A DNA stretch of 64,000 nucleotides. Origin: Polychytrium aggregatum (lineage: Eukaryota; Chytridiomycota; Chytridiomycetes; Polychytriales). The notes beneath the pieces are model-generated. The model had not been told where the DNA came from. It worked only from the letters and a program-made list of their open reading frames with translations, and searched no databases. Every line of letters starts with the position of its first letter. Position 1 is the stretch's first letter. Shown one piece after another: positions 1 through 9,139 of the stretch. The translations under genes were made by a program, and so were the position numbers. The stretch covers positions 35,606 through 99,605 of the forward strand of contig NW_026516345.1 in assembly GCF_025602895.1 (NCBI RefSeq). Direction: 5' to 3'.

Positions 1-3000
1 GTCACTTGAAGAATCAGAGCACACTCTGCCAACTTGCACCGACTCGTTGGTCGGGAGACTCCCTGACCCCGACCATCTGGATGGAGATGCCGTCTCAGAG
101 ACCACATGTTCCCTCTCGTTGCCTCCAGACATCGCCTCGGCGCCGATGGCCACCAAGAGTACCTTGGGGACCTTTAGACCAACCCGTCTCGGTACAGAAA
201 AGTCGTTTGGCTCTTTCCAAAGCTCGGTCAGTGAGATTCAAAGCGAGACAACTCTTGTAGAGTCGCCATCGGTCGGTGGTGCCTTTACTGCCGATCGCTC
301 CGCTGTTGAGGCAGCCGACGAAACTGCCAAGCCTCAACACCCTATCCCAGCGTCAGCCAGTCCCACTACCACAGACGTCGAGGATAATTCAGATCAGCAT
401 CGGCCAACTTCGAGCGGTCCGAGCATTGGCTTTACAACAGCGCGGGGGTCCTCACTCCCACCGCCCTCGGCTCAGGCACTCGCGATGGCCCACAACCTCC
501 TCTCGGGCGCTGGCTCCACCGACAGTCACTCGAGCAGGTTTGCCTCCGAAGACACTCCCAGCGTGCCAGCAATGGTAACCACCGGCAGTCGCACGACCTC
601 CGGATTCCAGACAGCCAGAGGACACTCGCTTCCTACCCCTTCAGCCGAGTCCATGAAGCGTGCCCGAGATCTCCTCTCAGACTCTTCGGATACTGACACG
701 CTGCGCAGTCCTCCAAAGCGGCAAAATCAAGGCACTGGTCCTCCACAGCCCCCATCGAGCAGCTCCTCCGTATTCTCCCACCCAGATACGACCTTGTCGG
801 CCAAGTTTCTGGAGGGCGCCATTTGCGAAGAACCATCTGGACCTGGAACATTCATGACTGCCTCTGGCAAGCACTTCCCGAAACTGTCCGGTGCGGCTCT
901 AGAACGGGCACAACGAATATTCGCGGATGCTGACGATTCACACGCCGAGCAGCCAGTCAAGTTGCCAAGTAAAGGGCCACCCCAAACTCCCCTTCGCACA
1001 TCCCGGCCGGTATTCAAGACCCCAACCAGAATGGCACCAAAATCAAATGTTCAAGATTCCGTCGATCCAGCGGCTGAATCAATGGGAGCGTATACTCATG
1101 ACAAGGCAGCCTCGCAGGCTCCGTCCCAGTCTCCAACCCGCCCTGCCACAACGCCGTCGATGTCTTCAGCTGGATTCTCGACCGCCAAAGGCAGATTGCT
1201 GCCGCCGCCATCGAGAGAAGCATTGCGTCAAGCGGAAGCATTGCTGAGCTCAGGCAGCCCAGCCGAAACAGATCGCAAGCCTATGCCCAGCACGCCGACG
1301 GCTCGTAAAGTCGCTCCTTCTGCCGCTGCCTCGGCAACACGACCACCGGTCCCCTCACTTGCGCCCGCTGGATCACCGCTCCGCCTGGGTGGCTACCATT
1401 CCGATCCTCTGAAAGCTCTGCCCACGACGCCCAAAACACCTGTCTCACGAGCCATCGGCAGCCAGAACAAACCCTTTAAATCTCCGTTGACGGCCCGATC
1501 CCGCAACCTGGCCAACCCGCCGACATCCAGATCATACGAAAGCCCTCGGCGTAGTGAGCGGCAAGAAATTCCCCAGATATTCGATGTGTCAAGTAGGTAC
1601 CAAACTCACAGCAACGGTAGCTACAGCCACGGCCACTGACGATTCGCTTCCTGCAGATTCAGCCCCCCGCCAGTCGTGGAAGGAGTGTTTCACAGAAGTC
1701 AAGCTCGATAATATTGACGGTCGCCAGGCGCTGTATGTCCCCGCGCTCAACCATTGTCGTCCAATGCATAATTACGTTGATCTGCCTCTGATCTTCTCGC
1801 CCCGGCTATAGACCCGATGATATCCTGAGGATGAACTCGGTGCTGTCCAAGACGCACAAGTTTGTTTCTTGCTCTGGAGAGTCGCTCGATGCAGAGGCCA
1901 TCACGCAGGAGCTTATTAAGCGTGGCTGTCAGGCCTCGCTTCTCACGACGGATTGGGTCATGAACCACTACCGCTCGATTGTGTGGAAGCTTGCCTGCAT
2001 GGTCCGCCAGTCGCCTCGCCTGCAACAATCATACTGGAATATCGAGATGGTCGTCTCGCAGCTGCTCTATCGGTTGGTTTTGTCGCTGCAGCCGTTGCTG
2101 ATGCATGTTCAGGCATTGCATCCGAAATTCTGTCGTGCGGGTCCTGACGAACATTGCCCTGTGCAGGTATCAGCGCGAAGTCAACATGGCCCATCGATCT
2201 GCCCTCAAGCTGGCTGTCGAGCGGGATCATCCCGCATCAGCGCACATGGTGCTCTGTGTTTCGCGAGCGTCGCCCGAGCTCACTCCCGGTCGGCATTTGG
2301 GTCTCGGTATGGAGCTGCAATATGCGATCATATCCCCAAACAGTCTGTGATCTTTTGTATTGGGCGTCGTCGGTGCTGTAATCCCGCCAGTGTGCAACGA
2401 TCGCAGTTTAGCCACCGATTGATGCGCCAACAGAATCGCATAGCTGACCCACCTTTCTCCCAAACTGTGTCTCCGCCCAGACGAGATCGAGTTGACGGAT
2501 GGATGGTACTTTATCATGGCCAAGCTGGACCAGTGCCTTGCCAAAGCGCTTCGAGATAAAAAGATCTTTACGGGGCTCAAGTTGCATGTTCAGAACGCCA
2601 AGGTTGGTCATGTGCATCGGGTTGCTCGGGAATGACAGCTGTCCAACGCATCATTATTGTTGTCATCATGGGTTGCTCAGGACTCCCTTATCGACTGACC
2701 TCTTTACCTTCTGCCGTCCTTGGTGAACTACTGTATGATTTATCCAGCTGATTGGCGCTGGTACCGATATCCTGAACACGGATGGCGCGGTGTCGTTGCA
2801 GCTAAACGCAAACAGCGTCCGTCGAGCCGCGTGGGATGCAAAGCTCGGCCTGCAGCGCCAAAGATTGTTTGTCAGCGGCCTGGCCTCGTTGAGTGCCGAC
2901 GGTGGCTCTGCTGGATGCGTTGATGTCGTAGTTTGCAGGGTCTATCCGATTCTGTACTTCGACAAATCGATCGGTGGGCGAAACATCATCCGAAATCAGA

Positions 3001-5527
3001 AAGAAGAGGATATCGAGCAGCGGCGTTGGGAGGTAAGTCGCGGAGCGCTTTGTCGTCGATCTGCATGCGCTCTAGGCTTCTCGCTTCATCTGATGCATCA
3101 CTGGTCCCATGCGATAGATGCAGCAAAGCAAGGCGGCCGATGGCTCTTTCCGTCGATTTGGCGGCGGGTACGAGAACGAGCCCCCGCTTCATTCGGCTCA
3201 AGACGGCGCCACTGCGCCAGCTCAGACTATGGACATCCGAGAGAGACGCCGCCGGTTCGATGCGCTTCTCGGCTTTTCCGAAGGTCCCGACCACGGCGAG
3301 GTGAGCACAGTCGCGCTGTGCGATCCTCTACTCCCGGAGGCATAGCAGGGTAAATCACAAACCGAGTGCTGGTGGCACCGACTGGCTCTCATCACTCCTC
3401 TGCTTCCAGCGAAATGTCACATCCTTTGTCAACATCCGGATTTGCGACTACCCGCCCGAAGGCACCAGCCCGGATGAAGTTGCAGAGACAATGCTGACCA
3501 TATGGACTCCGTCGCTGGATCAGCTTGCCGAAATCACAGAGGGCACTCGACTCCAGGTTGGCAGCCATGACGCTGTCTTTGCTCTTGGCGGCTTGGTCTT
3601 GCCCTTTCCGCGCCTGTGATGAGAGGGCCCTGACGGAGTCATTTCCTCCACTGATAATTGGTCCGTATTTCACCAGATATACAACATTCAGTGCATCAGC
3701 CCAAACCGAGTGATATGCAAGAATACATCGGTGGTGCTGAAAGCCTCTCGTCAGATCAGCTGCCGGATACGACCAACCACACCCGAACGGCTGGCAAGAT
3801 CGACCTATCTGCCTCGTTCGCTCTTCTGGTCGTCCGAACTCGCGGTCAAATCTCACGGGGACGAGGTCGACATGGTTCTGGTTGTCGAGCGTAAGTTGAA
3901 GCTGTCTTTTTGGATGCCTTCTCGTTGGCTGTCGTTGTGTGATCACTGATGTCGATTTACCCGAGCAGGCATGTCCCAGCAGATGCCAGTGGGCTTTGGA
4001 GACTTCTCGCCAAAGCTCGAAACCCTCATAATGTGCTATGATCGCGAGGGCACTCCCTGCGAGATTCAAATGTTTGGCTATCAATCCCTGTCATCGGTAA
4101 GTTGGCGATGTTGCTGATGGCACATAGTGGCGTGCATCTCTGACTTACACTCCCCTCCGGCCTCAGTTGAAGGGGATCGTGCACTTTAGGAATCTGGAGT
4201 ACATCGCATTTCAGCAGCAACGTGGATGCCACCGCCTTCGTGGCAACAGCGAGACAGAAATCTCGACTGCATTCAGATCCGGGCCTGCCAGCGAGCGGCG
4301 TGAAGCGCTTGAACAGTGGATGAACGAGTACGTAATCTCAACGGACGCTATAGTTCATGATCCCGAGCACCCGTCAGTTGACACCGGCTCTCGTGCTGCG
4401 CCTTGAACATGGATATTGAACTATGTCGCCCATCTGCTCTCGCATTCGTCAGGAACCCAGGCAAAGTTCAGGAAGTCAAGGAAGCCGTCGAGCTGGTATT
4501 GGGACGCAACAATACCATGTCGACAGCTGCGGCGCGGGAACCGAGTCAACTGCCGACCCCCACAATCCACATGGCTCCACAAAACCGCATTTCGGGTCTG
4601 AGAAAACGCCGTCCCTCCGCCGCAGTCGACAACTCAAGTCCTGGGCCATCGAAGCGCCCCGTCACCCCGGCTACTACACCACCGCTTAGCAAGCCTCCCA
4701 CAGCCCAGTCGCCTAGTAATTCGATTGAGAGGGTCTCGAATGGCCCTGCCACCGGAATCCCGTCCAACGGCCCGAAACCTCCTCCGGAGAAGCTCCAAGT
4801 TTGCGGCTCAATGGTCCGCTTTGCGACTGTGAGGCGAGAGTGCATCGGTGCCGCTGGAAACATCAGGATCCGCATGGCCAACGAGATGCCCGATCCCGCC
4901 GATATCGGGCAGATGGCGCTCGCGGAAGACGCCGAGATCTCCGTCGAGTTCCAGATCGACGACGGCATCGAAGGACGATGCATTGTGGCAGATGGCGACA
5001 GATTCAGCGCCGCCTTGGCTCTCTATCTCGGACTCGACGACACCCGTGGCAGCGCTCTGTTTGACGCTTTTGTCGGGCACGACATACAAGATCCATCCCA
5101 TCGTGCTCGCCAGGAGTGGGTGCAGACGCAGATCCAGACGCACATGTCCGACCCAGGCCAGCAGGCTACCTGCCTCGTCAAGATCCTGGCGCAAACGAAG
5201 GTTGTCGCTGTCGGGGCTGTGAGTCCGTCCCAGGAAGAACTGGCATGCGACCATGAAACATGGGCAACATTCACGAAGCAACTGTCGGAAAACATCTGTC
5301 CGCCGTGGCTCGAGGTAAGCGATTGCACCAGCCATAGATCTGGCAAATCGCAGCTGGAGTACCGAGCAGGGTGACCGTCAAATGCGAAACTCATGGTTCT
5401 TGTCCATCGACACTCACACCGTCTCATCTGCTGCCCATCCACGGCCGACTTTCGTCAGTGGGAGATTGAGCACTGCAGCGATACGACCGGCTTCCATCGC
5501 CTGCTCGCCGTTCGGCTGATGGGATGA
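1..5527 (+). CDS. BRCA2: BRCA2 homologue (recombination mediator), 5'-truncated by window edge
   Basis: The frame is open to base 1, so the start codon lies outside. Four BRC repeats of the form GF-x-TA-x-G...A-x-x-L/F begin near 428, 602, 845 and 1172; in this family they bind RAD51. The helical domain (WVMNHYRSIVWKLA, about 1950-2000) and three OB folds follow. OB1 has YQREVN...RSAL and ELTDGWY; OB2 starts with GCVDVVVCRVYPI; OB3 has LTIWTPSLD and HFRNLEY. Introns are short, for example 2073-2166, where the join gives LLYR-YQREV as in the family. Intron 4328-4452 joins MNE to NPGKVQEV in frame, so the last 300 residues belong to the same protein. A final intron 5315-5458 leads to the stop at 5525. 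BRCA2 loads RAD51 on single-stranded DNA during homologous recombination in the nucleus. The C-terminal extension after OB3 is not typical. Confidence 0.9.
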
Positions 5528-5716
5528 GCTTCACATTTGCTCGTCTACCCCGCGGATGGCATTCAGTCCGAGCCGGCTTGTCTGTGGCATGGGCCTGGCT
5601 GAAGTTTTGGAATCTGCAATCTAGCTCCCATAATCGACACAATGGCCGGGGCCGTCGTGATGAATGACCTACGAGTCGATGTATTTGCCACATTGGAGAC
5701 ACGGCTGGATTGCATA

Positions 5717-6370
5717 TCAGGGCATCTCAATATTGGATTGTTCCGGCAACACAAGCTCCCCATGCGCATCACAGATGCCATAGATCGATGCTCGTTGAAT
5801 GTCGAACGACTCCCAGCTTTGCTCGAGAAAGCTCCCCAGATCCGGCAGCGCGAGCAGGAGAGGCAGGCGGGGCCCAGATGCATCGCCGCCAGAAAGCAGT
5901 GCGTTGAGTTCCAGGATGGAAGAGTGCAGCGGGCGGATGGCCGAGTCATCCGCAGCAGCGTCATGGAGCAGCCCCGATGGATTGCCGGGGTACTCCTCGA
6001 TCTGCTGCAGCTTCTCCACAAGATGGGTGATGAGATTGCGGGCAAGGTCGTTCCGGAGAGCCAGGCGGTGGTTATAGGTCTCGAGCTCGCTCGCCCATCC
6101 GTCCAGACGCAACTTCTCTTCCTGCCAACTGGCTCGCTCGCGGGCCTGCATGTCGAGCTGCTGACCGAGCCGGCCAAGGGTCGACTCCTGTTCGGCCCGC
6201 CGCGACCTGGCTTCTTCGAGCTGGTGCGATCGGATGGTGCAAAGCCGAGAGGTGGACTCGAGCTGGCTGCGTCGGTGCTGCTGCCGGGCCCGGAAGGCTC
6301 GCTGGACTTCGGCCTGCCGATGTCGCGGAATGTGGTCCTCGGCGGCTGTATCGAGCGGCTCGGACGACAT
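5717..6370 (-). CDS. Coiled-coil protein of unknown function (217 aa)
   Basis: This is an intronless reading frame from ATG at 6368-6370 to TGA at 5717-5719. About residues 15-125 are rich in Arg, Glu, Gln and Leu, with heptad-like spacing typical of a coiled coil. The last third is more hydrophobic and less charged. I recognise no catalytic motif, signal peptide or membrane segment. It lies tail to tail with BRCA2 (190 bp apart) and head to head with the UPF0598 gene (327 bp apart). A longer antisense-overlapping frame exists, but it is low-complexity Arg/Pro/Ser sequence. Function is unknown; a structural or scaffold role would be a guess. Confidence 0.6.
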   Translation of the reverse strand: MSSEPLDTAAEDHIPRHRQAEVQRAFRARQQHRRSQLESTSRLCTIRSHQLEEARSRRAEQESTLGRLGQQLDMQARERASWQEEKLRLDGWASELETYNHRLALRNDLARNLITHLVEKLQQIEEYPGNPSGLLHDAAADDSAIRPLHSSILELNALLSGGDASGPRLPLLLALPDLGSFLEQSWESFDIQRASIYGICDAHGELVLPEQSNIEMP

Positions 6371-6697
6371 GGGCTCGGTGCGGATCGGCGTCGAAAAGGG
6401 CGCCGACGGAGCGGGGAGCGGGGCTGGTCTTGAGAGCAGCGGTGATCGGGACGCAACTGGCCGGAGCTTGACTTCCGTGCGGATCCGTTTGGTCTGGGCG
6501 ATGCGAGCGAAAGCGCTGGCCGAGAGGATGCCATGGGCTGCTGGCAGGACACACTATTGCCCTGGCCGAGAGGGCAACAGCACCCACACCCCTCTTCGCC
6601 GCCGTCGTCCGCTCTCCCAAGAGCACAACCACTCCAGCCTCGATCTGTGCGCCGCAGAACCAAGCTCTAGTCGAACACCCACTGCTTCTCAGCCGAC
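6371..6697. other. Divergent intergenic/promoter region
   Basis: This 327-bp stretch lies between the divergent coiled-coil and UPF0598 genes. It contains the presumed promoters of both. No repeat or hidden exon was recognised. Confidence 0.5.
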
Positions 6698-7793
6698 ATG
6701 CCTGTTCGCATCAATCTCGGGCCTCTCAGAAGCCTCGTCGCCATCGGCCGCGCTGCCCCGGTTGCGGCGACTCGCCGGCTGCTCACCAGCGCCCCGCAAA
6801 AGTGGGACCGGGAATACTTCTATCACGTCGATTGCCACGGCCAGGTACGAGTGCTTTTGGAGAGTGAGGCCGAGGACATCAACCCGTTGCTTGCAATGGC
6901 AATGACGACCAAACCAACAGCGGTCGGATATCTCCATCTCGTCAATGCTTATCGTCGCGCTCGCGAATATATTGCTCCAGCTGTTCCTGGAAGACATAAC
7001 CCACAAGAACTTTACGACATGTAAACCGAGTCGCTGGGTTATCTGCTGTTTGCTGCTGTCTGCTATCCGCCGCTCCTGCTCGGTCTGACTCACCAGCCGG
7101 TATCGGATGCGGCCCTCATGGACAGGCTTCAAGAACAGAGAGTTTCTCAACTTTTTCTACGCGCGGCTCCAGCCCAACACCATCCAGCGCAGCTTGGACC
7201 GCGACGGCAAGACCGTGGAGTATCCCTTTATCAGTCCCTGCGGCCGAGAGATGAACTTTGTCACGGTCGAAGACTGTGAGTTGCTGGCGGTTCGGTGCTG
7301 AGTGCGCTTGTCCAGCAGTGTCGTTGGTGCCAAGACGCACTCATGATGATGCTCACACTGGGTTTCGATCGACACCGCTGCCAGCTCCAATTGTGTTTTA
7401 CGATATCGACATGGGTATGTTGGTGCCGCAGCGCAGCCGCCGTGCTGCAAGATGGGCCGAGGACGAGGCTAACCTCACTTCGAAATGCCCGATGGTTGGC
7501 TGATTGGCTGCCCTCCCACAGAGCGAGACCAGCTCAAGTGGGGAGGCAGCTTCGAGTCCCCCTTCGAGCCTGCAGTTCTCTATCTCTCCAACCAGGGTCG
7601 GCTCTACCATCCATCGCCCAAAGCAGAGCTATACACCGTCTTCCAGAAGGAAGGCGAGTTGATCGAGTACCCGCCTCTGACGCTGATCCGGTCGTCGGTG
7701 GTCTCGCGGATCTTTGGCGAAAGCATGGACTGGGAGAACTTGGAACTCACATGGAAGGGCAAAGTGTTCCCTGTCAAGACGCTGCCGTGGTAG
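6698..7793 (+). CDS. UPF0598 family protein (C8orf82-like), probably mitochondrial
   Basis: Five exons join in phase: 6698-6844, 6981-7020, 7126-7275, 7385-7414 and 7522-7793, giving 212 residues. Conserved blocks of the C8orf82/UPF0598 family appear in order: REYFYHVD, LFLEDITHKNF, CFKNREFLNFFYARLQPN, FPFISPCGRE-like sequence, PIVFYDID and NQGRLYHP. The TT-C codon split across intron 2 restores the family's CFK motif, which fixes that splice site. The N-terminus is basic and hydroxylated with few acids, like a mitochondrial presequence. The family's molecular function is not established. All introns are short (about 70-140 bp). Confidence 0.85.
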
Positions 7794-8347
7794 ATGCCGG
7801 ATGCACTGAGGTCCTCAGATAGGTGGGATCGGGCTGCCTCTTGCCGGATACCACTCGGCCGCACAGCTGCATTTCTCAATCTTTTGAATATGCCCCTCTG
7901 TCTGTTGCGCATTGCTGTGATCCATTTGTCTCGCCCGAGTTGGTACTGTTTCAGCAATGGATATGTCCGCATGAGCCATGCCAACACGACTTCCATCTCA
8001 TACGACCCTGCATCGCTCCCAGTCGCATTCTCGTTTGGTATGTTGTGAGAGTTTCTGGCTGATATCGACAGGCCATTGCCATAGCCGGACTCTGCAGAGC
8101 TTGCTCCTGAGCACGGCCGCAATTGCAGTGATGAGCCCCCAAACAGGGTCGGCTGGTCCAGCATATACCCTCCGAGTATTCTGGAGCGGCCAATCTTGGA
8201 GAAATCTTGATTTGTTTTATTGGGCGCACTGCACGACTTCTCTGGCCGATTGCGGTTCAAGATAGCCTTCTGCGATTGTGCTCTCGCGGGTGAAGAGCGG
8301 CCATAGACTCCAAAGGCCATCATTCAGTTGATCGACATCGATGATAA
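7794..8347. other. Intergenic, convergent 3' ends
   Basis: 554 bp separate the stops of the convergent UPF0598 and BOLA2 genes. Open frames here lack conserved motifs. Nothing else was recognised. Confidence 0.5.
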
Positions 8348-8912
8348 CTACTGTTGCTGCTGCTTCTGCTTCTCGGCCCACTGAGCTGGAGTCAGGGTTT
8401 TCTAAGGACAGAGCAGAGTGCGGGCTAGCGTGAGCCGACACCGACTGCAGGATCTGGAGGTCCAGCGATCCATCGACCCGAGAAGGGGGGGGGGCGAACG
8501 ATGCCGTACCTGCGAGAAGGCATGGATGCGAGCGATTTCATCCTTGGCACTCTCGTTGACCAGACTGAGAAGACGGCATATTTCCGTGGTGAGGGATCGG
8601 CTGTTTGGATCGACGTCGAGTGCAGCAGAACGCAGTGCCAGCCGATCTTACCGGTGACGCTGGATCAAGCTTTTGCCTTCGAACTGGGACGAAACGATGG
8701 TGGCTTCGAAGCACTGTCCGCATCCGTTGGATGTGTCGACGACGCTCTGTTGAACGACAAGTGTCGTTTAGAAGCAGGACAGGCGGCAATCGGGCTGTCA
8801 CTCGGCAGAGGAATGCCATGCGACCTCGGGCCCGATGGAGACGCACCACATGCTCGGCCTGGAGCTTGTCCTTGAAGATTTGCTCGAGTTCGGCGGTCGA
8901 GACGGCAGACAT
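8348..8912 (-). CDS. BOLA2: BolA-like protein 2 (BOLA2/Fra2 type)
   Basis: Four exons, read from the right: 8912-8847, 8746-8652, 8564-8510 and 8401-8348. They encode about 89 residues. The signature runs EHV, then [22 protein letters not shown], shown here in parts ([10 protein letters not shown] and SSQFEGK), LIQRHRLVN, then [18 protein letters not shown]. The His of RHRLVN is the conserved Fe-S/glutaredoxin-binding residue of the family. BolA2 proteins form heterocomplexes with monothiol glutaredoxins and act in cytosolic Fe-S handling and iron sensing. The left end of the Fanzor transposon lies 127 bp upstream of the start codon and may have displaced or altered the promoter. Confidence 0.9.
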
Positions 8913-9039
8913 GATGGTGGCGGGTGGAGGAGAGTCTTGATGGAGCGAGGGCTGACGAGGGAAGAGCCTGGGCAGGCGAGCCAGAGGCGATCACTGAATT
9001 GAAATGCTGACCAAAACGGTTTGTGCCTTGCTTCCGCTG

Positions 9040-9067
9040 TACACTTTATTCAGAAAAAAACGGGACA
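9040..9067 (+). repeat. Left terminal inverted repeat of the Fanzor transposon
   Basis: The repeat starts TACACTTTATTC and ends AAAAAAACGGGACA. It matches the reverse complement of 12730-12756 at the TACA tip and across the AAAAACGGGACA block. Confidence 0.85.
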
Positions 9068-9139
9068 ATATAGCCGTTTCCATGAACATGTAGTATGTGC
9101 TGTGCTTGCGTCAAGCAAAGCCACAAGAAATAAAACAGA
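9040..9139 (-). ncRNA. Candidate omega-RNA (Fanzor guide RNA) region
   Basis: In TnpB and Fanzor systems the guide RNA is usually made from the end of the nuclease gene through the transposon end, with the guide lying just outside. Here that interval is the 100 bp between the Fanzor stop (9140) and the terminal TA. It contains a perfect 6-bp hairpin, TGCTTG-CGT-CAAGCA, at 9103-9117. The scaffold could extend into the Fanzor coding end. This is a positional inference only; no covariance evidence was available. Confidence 0.4.

Noticed and set aside
4403-5374. Separate gene beginning right after the BRCA2 stop at 4404-4406
   Set aside because: The first ATG would be 3 bp after that stop. Splicing 4328-4452 gives an in-frame continuation whose sequence matches the helical end of BRCA2 OB3, so one gene is the better reading.
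5563-6663. 366-residue minus-strand frame overlapping the coiled-coil gene
   Set aside because: Low-complexity Arg/Ser/Pro composition in another frame of the same strand; the coiled-coil frame has more natural protein composition.
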